DNA of 38,776 nt, from positions 1 to 38,776 of the forward strand of contig JARFXS010000025.1 of assembly GCA_029194465.1 (NCBI GenBank), read 5' to 3'. The position numbers and the translations under genes are program-made. Of the stretch, positions 17,807-26,258 are shown piece after piece. The stretch is from Candidatus Nitrosocosmicus sp. (GTDB taxonomy: Archaea; Thermoproteota; Nitrososphaeria; Nitrososphaerales; Nitrososphaeraceae). The first letter of the stretch is position 1. Every line of letters starts with the position of its first letter. Below the pieces are notes generated by a model that made no database searches, was not told the DNA's origin, and saw only the letters and a program-made list of their open reading frames with translations.

Positions 17807-19318
17807 TTGACTATGGAATTAAAAGTTCATCCATCATTTTTTAGAGAGTTTGCCACGAAAACGTGGATATCTCCTTATGAAATAGTGAGAGAACTTATTG
17901 AAAACGCCTTTGACGAGGATGCAACAAATGTTCTTGTAACAGTGCTAGACAACGGCAACGTGGTAATTGAAGATAATGCAGGGATGAACTCCAATTCAAT
18001 GGACAAGTTTTTGATATTAGGCTCGCCTCATAAAGCTGAAGAGACTCTTTCACCAAAATTGAAAAGATTAAGAACGGGAAGATACGGTACTGGGCGATTA
18101 TCCTTTTTGACTTCGTTTGATCAAATGAAAATCAAGACTAGGTTAGACGATTTTAACAAAACTATCACTATTGATGGGAATACATTGGAAGAGCTGATTA
18201 CTGGAAAAGCAAAATTACGTGAGATAAGAGAGCCAAAACTCGGTAGAAATGGTACTGAAATCTTGTTAATAGGATCTAAAATTAGCATTGACATAAACAA
18301 ACTTTCAAAAGAGATTAAGAAACTCTCCATATTGAAATATCCACTATTTGAAGTGTATATCAAATCTGCTAACAATATTAAAGAATGGGATATGTCCGAT
18401 TCCCAAGTAATACGCTCGCCAGATATTCAAGGTTACAAGCTAGAGGTAAATTTAGATAATCCAAGAACCACCGGCGAAATAACTATTGCGAGAAGGCCTC
18501 TGGGACAAGACGAGAAAGGAATAGCAATAATGGTCGGTAATCACGTGGTTCTGAGGAGCACATTTGGATTTGACAACAAGCTTAGTCGAGTTACAGGATA
18601 TGTAAAATGCGACGAACTTACATCCAGATTTGCAGATAAATCGGCTTTAATTGAAAATGATACCTATAACGCTTTTAACCAAAATGTAAAAACCTTCATA
18701 ATTGATCAGGTACTTCCAAGCCTAACAGAATATGAAGATGTCCTTATCACAAGGGAAGAATCAAAAATTTATAAGGAAATTGATAAAGTTATGGGTCAGG
18801 CTGTGTTGGAAACCCTTGAACCTGTGGAAGAGATTCAAGGGTTTGAATCAGTCGAGGTTTCATCCCCAGCTGGTGAGAACGGAACAGATGACTCGAGTCA
18901 TACAAATGATAATCTCACAGCCAATCCGTATTCAATTCATGGACATGATAACGATAAAACTGATAATGTATCTTTTACCTTGACACAATTAGATGGGAAC
19001 AATGATCTAGATAACGAGGATGATAACAGCAAACGAAAATTCGATTCAGCTCTTGATGATTTGACTGGAAAGAAAACTACAAAGACCTATTCTTCAGATA
19101 ATTATTTAGACAATAGAGATAAGATTTTAAGCAGTACTGAAATCTCGAATTCAGCAAATGAATTTGCCCTCAACGATCCTGCCAACAGAGATAAGACAAC
19201 TTCAGAAGTTTCAAGTAAGGATTACAGAGACAGCCTCTCTAATCGCAATGACGGGATGATCCGGAAAACTATTAGAAAGCCTATTCTCAAAAAAACGTTC
19301 ACGCTTAAAAAAATATGA
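17807..19318 (+). CDS. GHKL (HSP90/MutL/MORC-like) ATPase, probably shortened by an in-frame stop
   Basis: A 503-codon frame with a Bergerat ATP-binding fold at the N-terminus: the N box ELIENAFDEDA (about 29-39, Glu and Asn), the G1 box DNAGM (about 56-60) and the G2 box GRYGTGR (91-97). A transducer-like middle (about 100-320) follows. The rest is a long acidic, Ser/Asp/Asn-rich disordered linker (about 340-480) and a basic stretch. The in-frame TGA at 19316-19318 is followed by another 87 sense codons that look like its C-terminal domain (next entry). The ATG at 17813 is more likely than TTG at 17807. Function unknown: MORC-like or HSP90-like, perhaps with the proteasome gene 50 bp beyond. 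Confidence 0.8.
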   Translation: MTMELKVHPSFFREFATKTWISPYEIVRELIENAFDEDATNVLVTVLDNGNVVIEDNAGMNSNSMDKFLILGSPHKAEETLSPKLKRLRTGRYGTGRLSFLTSFDQMKIKTRLDDFNKTITIDGNTLEELITGKAKLREIREPKLGRNGTEILLIGSKISIDINKLSKEIKKLSILKYPLFEVYIKSANNIKEWDMSDSQVIRSPDIQGYKLEVNLDNPRTTGEITIARRPLGQDEKGIAIMVGNHVVLRSTFGFDNKLSRVTGYVKCDELTSRFADKSALIENDTYNAFNQNVKTFIIDQVLPSLTEYEDVLITREESKIYKEIDKVMGQAVLETLEPVEEIQGFESVEVSSPAGENGTDDSSHTNDNLTANPYSIHGHDNDKTDNVSFTLTQLDGNNDLDNEDDNSKRKFDSALDDLTGKKTTKTYSSDNYLDNRDKILSSTEISNSANEFALNDPANRDKTTSEVSSKDYRDSLSNRNDGMIRKTIRKPILKKTFTLKKI

Positions 19319-19582
19319 TACAAGGTAATCCCCTACGAGGATGAAAGTGATCCGAGATACAGTTTTACGAATGAAAACATTGTCTTTGTAAATAAGGCTC
19401 ATTCCACCTATAAGGTAGAAGCTCAAAGAGGCGATGAATTCCTATTCAGACATATAACAAATATTGTTGCAGAAGTGGTGGTCGGATCAAAATATCCAGA
19501 AGCAAAGGACATACTAGAAATTCAAAATAAGCTGATATCTGAGGCAATCAAGATTCATGACTATTCAATGTTGAAAAAGTAG
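19319..19582 (+). pseudogene. C-terminal domain of the GHKL ATPase beyond an in-frame TGA
   Basis: In the same frame as the ATPase, directly after its TGA, 87 sense codons read YKVIPYEDESDPRYSFTNEN and then VFVNKAHSTYKVEAQRGDEF before a TAG at 19580-19582. The phase is kept, composition is ordinary protein, and VFVNKAHSTYKVE has the look of a folded C-terminal strand and helix unit. The simplest explanation is a single base change (for instance CGA to TGA) in one long gene of about 591 codons. Selenocysteine or other recoding would be the exotic alternative, with no supporting element seen. Confidence 0.7.
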
Positions 19583-19631
19583 ACACCCATATAGAAACGA
19601 CTAAATCTAACTCTTTTTTTTTAATTATTAA

Positions 19632-20231
19632 ATGGCTTTTCAATTTATGCCCGGAGCAACAGCGGTTGGTATTACGTACAATGATGGAGTACTTTTGGCT
19701 GCTGAAAAGAGAGTTTCATACGGCAATTTCGTAGTTAATAAAAATACTAAAAAAACATTTAATGTTACTGATCATGTAGGTGCCGCTTGTGCAGGTATGG
19801 TTGCTGACATGCAGGTTCTTGTACGCCAGGTAAGCGCTCTATCAAAAATCAGGAAATTGGAAACCCGACGTAATGTCGAACCAAATTCGGTTGCAAAATT
19901 GATGTCCGTTATAATGTTTGAAAGGAGATACTTCCCCTTATTGACTCAGGTTGTAGTTGGAGGTGTTACGACTGGCAAGCCAGAAATTTATACTCTCGAT
20001 CCACTTGGTTCAGTTTTACCAGATAGATATGCCGCAGTAGGAACTGGAGCTGAAATGGCATTAGGAGTAATGGATGCAGAGTTCAATGAAGACCTTGATG
20101 AGGAGAAGGCGACTAATCTGGCATTAAAATCCATTCGATCATCCATTCAAAGGGATTCTGCGAGTGGTGATGGGATAGACATTTTGATCATCAATAAAAA
20201 TGGGAAAAGCGAAAATTCGTATCCAGTATGA
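19632..20231 (+). CDS. psmB: proteasome beta subunit, probably catalytically inactive type
   Basis: 20S proteasome beta-family subunit of 199 residues, close to the family length. Aligned by eye with the Thermoplasma beta subunit (GTTTVGI.. with E17 and K33), the residues are GATAVGI at positions 8-14, Glu in LAAEKR (E17) and KK at K33; SASG near the end matches the Ser129/Asp166/Ser169 region. The residue after the Gly where Thr1 should be is Ala, with Thr next. The propeptide is only about eight residues. So it may be an unprocessed, non-catalytic partner like the beta1-type subunits of some archaea, with an active beta elsewhere. ATG start. Confidence 0.88.
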   Translation: MAFQFMPGATAVGITYNDGVLLAAEKRVSYGNFVVNKNTKKTFNVTDHVGAACAGMVADMQVLVRQVSALSKIRKLETRRNVEPNSVAKLMSVIMFERRYFPLLTQVVVGGVTTGKPEIYTLDPLGSVLPDRYAAVGTGAEMALGVMDAEFNEDLDEEKATNLALKSIRSSIQRDSASGDGIDILIINKNGKSENSYPV

Positions 20232-20735
20232 ATCTGAAAAACAAAAATTTTTCTTATTTATAGTTAATTTTAAATAGTGATTTTTTGCCTTCAGGTCAAA
20301 TTGACCGAATAGTTTTTTTATCTTTTATTTATTTGAGCAAAGATTTAAGATATGAAAAGAAGATAACTCGAATAAAGTTTTGTTGTGTAGGATCTTTGGA
20401 TCTCGTACACAAAAATCGGAACTCTAGTTGTTACTTTTCTTGTAAGAACCATCTTTTAGAATAAATCAAAAAGGGCCCGGAGGGGGAGTGCTGATATCGG
20501 TCCCTAAGATGGATTAAGCATTAGGTCATTATGAATCAGCCCCACAGATCTACGGAACAATACTCTGAAGGGGTTGAATAATCGACAAGAATGACTTGAT
20601 GATGATATGATGAAAGGAGATGGCCTCACTACAAATCATGTCATTTAGGACGATAAGGTGTAGTATAGAATCTTCGGGAATTAATCCAGTTTCAAGTCTG
20701 GCTTTGCGAGGATCAGATTTATTTGCAATGACAAA
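20232..20735. other. 504-bp region without a supported gene
   Basis: No supported gene. A hairpin can form from GTGTAGGATC near 20386 with GATCTCGTACAC near 20400 (9 bp with a bulge). CAGCCCC near 20538 can pair with GGGGTTG near 20570 (one wobble). A GGGCCCGGAGGGGG segment near 20475 is G-rich. A minus-strand 64-codon frame at 20550-20744 has protein-like composition but no recognised domain and partly overlaps the next upstream region. A structured RNA is possible but unproven. Confidence 0.3.
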
Positions 20736-20829
20736 ATGTTTCATATCGAAAACAATGTATCTAATTTGATGACCAGACCACTTGTCATGGGCTCTGGTAA
20801 ACCAATAGTTCGTGCATTTGTCAGTACTT

Positions 20830-20838
20830 TTTTATATT
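20830..20838 (+). promoter_or_regulatory. TATA box for the secreted BNR-like protein
   Basis: TTTATATTA lies 21-29 bases before the ATG at 20859. It fixes that ATG as the likely start and makes the longer upstream-extended frame unlikely. Confidence 0.5.
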
Positions 20839-20858
20839 ACGTCTTAAATTGTATTCCG

Positions 20859-21329
20859 ATGAGGAAACAAATTACTGCTGGAGTTATCATAATGATATCT
20901 TTTGCAATGATAGTTACCGTCGTAGCGACAATTCCAACAATGATAATGTCAACATATGCATTGGTTCATACTGGTGATCTTACAAGGAGCGATTTTACAG
21001 GGAAAGCCCCAACAGTGATATCAGGTGATAATATCTACATCGTATGGTGGGCTAACAATACAGGTAATGATGAAGTACAGTTCAGGGGTTCGACTGATGG
21101 AGGTGCAACATTTGCAGACAAGATTAATCTCAGTAATACTACTAGTGCTGAATCACAAGACGTGGAAATAGCTACAGGAGGAGATGCGGTAATCGTTACT
21201 TGGTGGGAACGCAACCAGACATCTGATGAACCAGTTGCAAGGATAAGTACAGATAATGGGGCAACATTTGGACCTCTACTCAAACTGGCGACCAATGGAA
21301 CTATCAGTGGCGACGAAAGTGAGGGATAA
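20859..21329 (+). CDS. secreted sialidase/BNR-repeat-like protein, short
   Basis: From ATG 20859 the protein is 156 residues: a signal peptide (about residues 1-32, MRKQ, hydrophobic core, STYA) then two BNR-like units, each with a STDGGATF or STDNGATF motif (Asp-box type) and a tryptophan-bearing strand (IVWWANN, VTWWERN). Asp-box repeats occur in sialidase-like beta propellers, which need several units; with only two or three this looks like a fragment or a small adhesive protein. An upstream-extended frame from 20736 exists but is unlikely. It ends at TAA in a GDESEG tail; truncation is possible. Confidence 0.65.
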   Translation: MRKQITAGVIIMISFAMIVTVVATIPTMIMSTYALVHTGDLTRSDFTGKAPTVISGDNIYIVWWANNTGNDEVQFRGSTDGGATFADKINLSNTTSAESQDVEIATGGDAVIVTWWERNQTSDEPVARISTDNGATFGPLLKLATNGTISGDESEG

Positions 21330-21673
21330 GTAAAACTCATTTTATTTTATTTATCACCCTAGTTTACGCCGGTAACTGGTGAGGGAGTGAGCCCTATCGA
21401 GATGCAAAGCTGTCTGACTTACACTTATAAATTGACAACATATAATTACAAGGCACTTCAAAATAGTAGACAGTTTATACTATTTAGGTTTAATACAACT
21501 TAGTTTGAATTCGATTCAGTTTTTGTCTGTTTTCGGTGGATTTTGCAGATGAAATAGATTAGCAGTAGTTGTTATTGTGGTGAATAGTTTGGCGACGGCC
21601 GTACTAGGAAGAATACAGTAGAGAGACGGAGTTTTGAGTTAAATTGTTAAAAAAAAGAATTAGTTGATCCAAA
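21330..21673. other. 344-bp intergenic region
   Basis: Nothing coding or structured is recognised. The base composition is A/T-rich with one G/C-rich patch near 21370-21410. Confidence 0.3.
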
Positions 21674-22012
21674 TTATCTTGGAAACCCACATTGCAACAT
21701 TTCATTATTGTCTAGTACACAGTTATTTGGTATCCCTAACATTTCCAGATAGAACACTCCACTTCTTGCTTTATCAACAGCTCCGGTGATGTTATTATTA
21801 TTTAGAGCTTCGATAGCCTGGGAAAGATCTTGTCCTGCGTTTTTAAGTATCGTAGAAGTTGCATTTTGTCCGTTATCTGAAGACTGGGCATAAACAATGC
21901 TAATAGAAGTTGTTATAGCAATACCTAGTGCCATGGAGAAGAAAGCAATGAGGTATGTACTATTTTTTAACCACATTCTTAAAAAATGAATAAAGAAGAA
22001 ATATAAAAACAT
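21674..22012 (-). CDS. small secreted protein, unknown function
   Basis: A 112-codon frame; a start at residue 13 (MWLKN) gives a cleaner signal peptide (STYLIAFFSMALGIAITTSISIVYAQ, cleaved after the Ala). The mature part of about 70 residues is helical, has ALNNNNITGAVDKARSG and two Cys near the end (a likely disulfide), and resembles many small exported proteins of ammonia-oxidising archaea without a known role. Confidence 0.65.
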   Translation of the reverse strand: MFLYFFFIHFLRMWLKNSTYLIAFFSMALGIAITTSISIVYAQSSDNGQNATSTILKNAGQDLSQAIEALNNNNITGAVDKARSGVFYLEMLGIPNNCVLDNNEMLQCGFPR

Positions 22013-22342
22013 ATAGTATAGACAAGACGATACTGAAATGACAAATTAATACTTTGATAATACTTTAAATAGGAACACAACAACTTTACACCGCCTTTGA
22101 AAAGATCGATTTACGAGATAGGACGAAAAAAGTACAGGATAAATTGTCGCTTGAAAAATAACATGATGAATCCGTTGAACGATAATATCGCTATAGCGTC
22201 AGAACTATAATAAAGATCTAAAAGAGTTTATAGTTGGTTGGTTTGGTGATCTGATAAGTGGCCATCAAAGGTTTTGATGATGACGCATGTATCAAAAATT
22301 GTAAGTACATACTTGAAACTCTGATGTGTACCTGGTGTTCTA
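22013..22342. other. 330-bp intergenic region
   Basis: Divergent promoter region of the small secreted protein and the FUSC-like gene. No motif, repeat or RNA is recognised. The in-frame TGA just upstream (about 22322) supports the ATG at 22343 for the next gene. Confidence 0.3.
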
Positions 22343-23332
22343 ATGACAGCTGGTAATTTTGTCTGGAGCTGGCGCGACGCTGGTTTTGGCGCCGTTATAG
22401 CAGCTGTAGGAATTGCTGTCATAGTTACAGGACATGTAGAAATGGGTTTGCCTATGTTAATGGGATCATTGCCGGCGGCTGTCATTGGACTTTTACCCAC
22501 ACGAGCCCAACGTCGAAATCTGGTAATTCTGGGATTACTGTTTGGAACTTTTTTGATGTTAGGTTCACTTATCGCTCAATGGGCATTGATTGCCGTCCCT
22601 GGCATGTTCTTACTGGCCTTTGGTGGATCAATGCTCGCATCTAAGAGAAGATTTGGCATGATAATGTTGTACTTGTGCGTTCCGTTGGCCGGTGTCGGAC
22701 TTAGTTATGAAGGTCTTGAAAATTCGATTAATGTGGGCCTCCTACTGATAATAGGTTCAATTGTCGCATTCGGCTGGTCTCTATGTTTTAAAGAATACAA
22801 GCCACCTATTGAACCTCCAGCTGCTACTGCTAAGCATTCATTATTTAGTAATATACAAGCACGAAATTACGGTATCAAATTGGGTTTAACCGCAGCTGTA
22901 TCCACAGCGATCGGCTTTTTGCTAGGAGTTGACCACATGGGTTGGATTGTTGGAGCATCACTATTTGTAATGAGACCTTCCCAGGATGTACATAAGTCAC
23001 GTAGTATTTGGCGTATGATTTCAGTATTTATCGGAGCTTCTACTGCTTCTTTATTACTTACACTTAGCCTGCCACCATTGATGATTGGCGCTCTTGCGGG
23101 AGGTGCTCTTATAGCTTCAGCTGCAACCCATAGAAGTCGACGGTATATAACTCCAATCTTTTCAACCTTTCTGGTATTTTGGTTGTTATTGTATACCGAT
23201 CCGACCTATGCGAATATTACATATCGCTTTAACGAGCGAATTTTAGAAACCTTGATTGGTATTGGTATTGCGTTTGTAATTGGCATCGCAATCCCCAAAT
23301 TGATATCAAGATTAAGATCCCTCTCTAATTAG
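22343..23332 (+). CDS. FUSC-family-like integral membrane protein
   Basis: A 329-residue protein with about eight to ten hydrophobic helices in two halves joined by a short cytosolic region (about 152-172, PPIEPPAATAKH). The second half carries the pattern IKLGLTAAVSTAIGFLLGVDHMGWIVGASLFVMRPS, typical of FUSC/aromatic-acid-exporter-like proteins (bacterial efflux or adhesion membrane proteins). It probably exports an organic acid or aromatic compound, but the substrate is unknown. The DNA is visibly richer in G/C (many GGC, GCC, CTG codons) than its neighbours, which suggests acquisition by transfer from a bacterium. ATG start. Confidence 0.75.
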   Translation: MTAGNFVWSWRDAGFGAVIAAVGIAVIVTGHVEMGLPMLMGSLPAAVIGLLPTRAQRRNLVILGLLFGTFLMLGSLIAQWALIAVPGMFLLAFGGSMLASKRRFGMIMLYLCVPLAGVGLSYEGLENSINVGLLLIIGSIVAFGWSLCFKEYKPPIEPPAATAKHSLFSNIQARNYGIKLGLTAAVSTAIGFLLGVDHMGWIVGASLFVMRPSQDVHKSRSIWRMISVFIGASTASLLLTLSLPPLMIGALAGGALIASAATHRSRRYITPIFSTFLVFWLLLYTDPTYANITYRFNERILETLIGIGIAFVIGIAIPKLISRLRSLSN

Positions 23333-23944
23333 CTTGACTTAGAATATGAACAAGGTAGATCCAGACACTTATTGGATACTATTTTATTTCTTTAAAAGTC
23401 AAACAGGTACTAGAAGATTAAAAACCGCTAATGACTGGAACTTGATATTTGAGTTGTCTTAGTTGCACTGGTGTTAGTCCAAAAGAATCCAACAGGAGTT
23501 TACTACGACAAGAACGCAGTATTTTATATTTTCAGGCTGCTTCACATGATAAACGATTTGCTCGTACTCCCAAGTACTCCTGTATAGATATTATCTTTTC
23601 CCTTCTAGATCGTCCTTTAAATATGATATCCCAAAATTGCAATAGAATTCAAACAATTTGGCTTAATTTCATTTCCTAAGATAATTGAGAAAAATGTAAA
23701 CCAAATGCCAATAGAAAGAGATTATCTCCATAATGCTTAATTGGATATAGAATACATCATAACACTAATGATTGTAGATTTAGGAATACAGTCCAAATAC
23801 TGATTAATTATATCATCACTATTAAAATCTGTATTTAATGAAGAATTTAATGGATTTAAAATATTTATATTTTCTTTAGCCGTTTCTATTACCACATCTT
23901 ATATCATACCTACAAGGGAATCCGATTTAAGACCTATATAGATG
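23333..23944. other. 612-bp region without a clear gene
   Basis: Short frames occur (for instance 39 codons from the ATG near 23346, and a 76-codon frame at 23449-23679) but none has a start signal, domain or conserved look. Could hold remnants of a decayed gene; nothing further is supported. Confidence 0.3.
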
Positions 23945-24042
23945 CGGGCCCGGAGGGATTTGAACCCTCGGCCTGACGCTTAGGAGGCGTCCGCGCTATC
24001 CATTATGCACCTTTGATTAGACAAAGTCTGCGCTACGAGCCC
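23945..24042 (-). tRNA. tRNA-Arg (CCU anticodon) with an intron-like insertion in the D-loop
   Basis: On the minus strand: acceptor GGGCTCG pairs with CGGGCCC (one G-T) plus discriminator G; D-stem GCGC/GCGC; anticodon arm GACGC CTCCTAA GCGTC with anticodon CCT; T-arm CGAGGG TTCAAAT CCCTCG-type. Between AG (24028-24029) and GGATA (23997-24001) there are 26 bases (24002-24027) instead of about two or three. They contain a small hairpin, CTTTG TCTAAT CAAAG, as in archaeal bulge-helix-bulge introns. Removing about 23 nt restores a standard D-loop. No CCA is encoded. Non-canonical intron positions are known in Nitrososphaeria. Confidence 0.9.
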
Positions 24043-24085
24043 ATCTAAAACTCAGATTATCATATTTTTTGAGATTAACATAATA

Positions 24086-24670
24086 TTAATGCTGAGAAGA
24101 ATTTACTAGGTTAGATGTAACCATTAGCTTGCCTAAAGTAGTGATATTAATTACTGTTTTGCCTCTGTCACCTTTATCTACTTCTACCAAACCCAAGTCT
24201 GCCAATCCTTTATTTTCTTTACCGCCTTGAACGTGATAACTTAAGAGAGGTTTCCCATAACCTGAAATTTGTTCTAGTTCTTCCAGGCTGCTTACCATTC
24301 CCCCTATACTATCAATACTTTTTAGTATTTTTATTTTAGTATCTGATATGATTTCACTGTAACTGAACTTTAGTACTGGTAATAACAGAGGTGTTGTATG
24401 ACCATGGTCCATTGCAAAAGCCTTAATTCCATTAATAAATGCTGATGAAAGTGCTGCACAACTGATCAATTTATCCCCAGAACTTACATTCATTAGTATC
24501 TGATGATATTCCATACTTTTCTTTAACAATACTTCATTAACTCTTTCAATTGTATCCTTTACTACGTTTTCCTTCTCAACCAGAATTATTTCTGACCCGA
24601 TACCTATTATTGTTTCAATCTTCTTTGAATATTCGATGGCTTTGGATTCATCACTTGAGTAGCATATCAA
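24086..24670 (-). CDS. CARF-like plus winged-helix transcriptional regulator (Csa3/HFX_2341-like), N-terminus frameshifted
   Basis: The open part is 194 residues. A Rossmann-like sensor holds ILMNVSSGDKLISCAALSSA, resembling CARF-domain ligand loops. The C-terminal third (about 120-185) is a winged helix with LEELEQISGYGKPLLSYHVQGG. The missing N-terminus is upstream in another frame: ATG at 24759 gives MKTLQIATFGDDDQDELHWG, ending near the A-run at 24689-24692, then IHQLILICYSSDES joins the open frame. One missing base restores about 224 codons. CARF regulators such as Csa3 control CRISPR genes, but no CRISPR or cas genes are in this window, so the target is unknown. Confidence 0.7.
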   Translation of the reverse strand: MICYSSDESKAIEYSKKIETIIGIGSEIILVEKENVVKDTIERVNEVLLKKSMEYHQILMNVSSGDKLISCAALSSAFINGIKAFAMDHGHTTPLLLPVLKFSYSEIISDTKIKILKSIDSIGGMVSSLEELEQISGYGKPLLSYHVQGGKENKGLADLGLVEVDKGDRGKTVINITTLGKLMVTSNLVNSSQH

Positions 24671-24759
24671 TATGAGTTGATGAATTGGAAAATTTCGAAT
24701 CCCCAGTGCAATTCATCTTGATCATCGTCACCAAAGGTAGCAATTTGAAGGGTTTTCAT

Positions 24760-25248
24760 TCTATAACATATTGTAGGAAGAACTTTATTAAAAATATTTG
24801 CAATTTTTTCATTTTTTTTGAATTTAGCAATTAATAAGAATTGAATATTGGAAAATCATGATAAGATTAGAAACAAAATACAAAAGCAGAAATATTTTAG
24901 ATTTCTTAATCAGAGATTGAAAATAAAAATTCTTTTGTATAACACCAATCAAATTTTACTAAATGCTTCTTATTTTCATGTTCAAATTAGAATATTGGTA
25001 TTAATAGCGAACGACAGACGACTAATCAAGGTCGAAATTTCTATTCCTGAAAACAAACAGGTAATTTTGTAATATCTTTACTAAAATACTGAAAAGAGAC
25101 ATTCAAATTTGAGATATCATGCACCTTGTAAAACACTCGTACCTTGTATTTTTCTGAGGATTTATCTTAGTTTTTCTTTAAATCCCAGATTTTAAGCCCT
25201 ACTATAACAGAATTTGATTACAATTATCTTTTGTCATCGAAAAGAAAA
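24760..25248. other. 489-bp intergenic region
   Basis: A lysine-rich 74-codon frame (24848-25072, TTG start) lies here but has no recognised domain and no clear promoter, so I do not call it. Nothing else is seen. Confidence 0.3.
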
Positions 25249-25803
25249 TCATTCAGATCGGCCGAATCTTAACAGATCATCTCGTTTTACGGTTAACATA
25301 TTGACTTCATGTTGAATCCTATCCCTAGCATTTATCAGGCCCTTAATATCATTCATGTAATAAATTAAGTTATTGACATCAGACTCATCGAATTCATACC
25401 TTTTCATTTTCTCTGCTACTTGGGATAGAAAAGGTAAAAAGTAACCATGATCTTTAGTAATTTTTACAAAATTATCCATGTCGTTAAGAGACAAATATTC
25501 ATAATAATATTGCTTTACTTCTTCACTACCTATGCCAAGATCAATCGCAACTGAAATGATCGATTTACCTGCTAGGAACATGCTATAGGCTTTGGATTGG
25601 TTACTCACAACTTTGGGTTCTTTTTCCCCATTATATTTACGAATTATTATGCCTAGGTCTCGAAAAGAGATATGCACTTTTTGGCAAATTTCACGACTGG
25701 ATAATCCTTGTTTGTAAAATTTTATTATGGATTTTTCTTTATCTGTTCTGGATTTATTTACCATAAGGTCCTTGGGAAAAAAATGCTTATAAGACTTAAT
25801 CAT
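25249..25803 (-). CDS. helix-turn-helix DNA-binding protein with C-terminal coiled coil
   Basis: A 184-residue protein with two HTH-like units: FYKQGLSSREICQKVHISFRDLG (about 28-50) and MFLAGKSIISVAIDLGIGSEEV (about 74-95), then a helical region (about 130-180) with coiled-coil character (VNMLTVKRDDLLRF). The pattern of a resolvase-like HTH followed by a second repeat unit and coil recurs as a multicopy family in soil Nitrososphaeria genomes; the target is not known. ATG start. The 5' region upstream (25804-25850 on the plus strand) is rich in CCCC runs, that is, GGGG on the coding strand. Confidence 0.7.
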   Translation of the reverse strand: MIKSYKHFFPKDLMVNKSRTDKEKSIIKFYKQGLSSREICQKVHISFRDLGIIIRKYNGEKEPKVVSNQSKAYSMFLAGKSIISVAIDLGIGSEEVKQYYYEYLSLNDMDNFVKITKDHGYFLPFLSQVAEKMKRYEFDESDVNNLIYYMNDIKGLINARDRIQHEVNMLTVKRDDLLRFGRSE

Positions 25804-26040
25804 TAGACTACCCCTACATTTACATTTGCTACCCCTGCTTCCCCTGCTACCTCAAGGCATAGATAAAAAATATTTATTCTCAAATTTTCCTAAGAATAGA
25901 CAGACTTTTTTCATTGATCGATTTGAGTAAGTAGATGATTTATCAAGATAATTGTTCCCGTTAGATTAACTCATACACTTCATTTGAAAACAAAAATTAC
26001 TAAAACAGAAAGTCGCAGATAAGGTCTAAATCTAGAGAGA

Positions 26041-26072
26041 ATATGGAGGTTTACATATATGGAGGTTTACAT
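26041..26072 (+). repeat. perfect 16-bp tandem repeat
   Basis: ATATGGAGGTTTACAT is repeated exactly, head to tail, at 26041-26056 and 26057-26072, about 190 bases before the O-methyltransferase ATG. It lies in a 455-bp gap (25804-26258). It could be a slippage duplication or a repeated binding site. The rest of the gap shows no gene. Confidence 0.6.
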
Positions 26073-26258
26073 AATCCAAATTTAAAGAATCATAAGGTTA
26101 TCAAGTTTGACGCGATTTTTATTTGGCTCAATGAGTAATCTTGTACTTTCCCAGTTAATTATGTATTCAAACCACAACCATCATAAAATTCTATCAATGT
26201 AGAGTACAAGAAATCTCGTTTTAATATTAGGATAATCAAATAATCACAGTACGAGAAA

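Noticed and set aside
20563..20616. TGATGATGATATGATGA with a nearby CTGA as a possible C/D box guide RNA
   Set aside because: The boxes are in the wrong order and spacing for a C/D RNA, and no matching terminal stem is seen.
20550..20744. 64-codon minus-strand frame (MKHFVIANKSDPRKARLETG)
   Set aside because: Protein-like at the start but no recognised domain and no neighbour support; left as a possible relic.
22228..22500. 90-codon minus-strand frame over the start of the FUSC-like gene
   Set aside because: A mirror frame of the higher-GC membrane gene, rich in Pro, Ala and Thr; the plus strand has the real protein.
24848..25072. 74-codon lysine-rich frame
   Set aside because: TTG start, no domain, no clear promoter, and composition of A/T-rich noncoding sequence.
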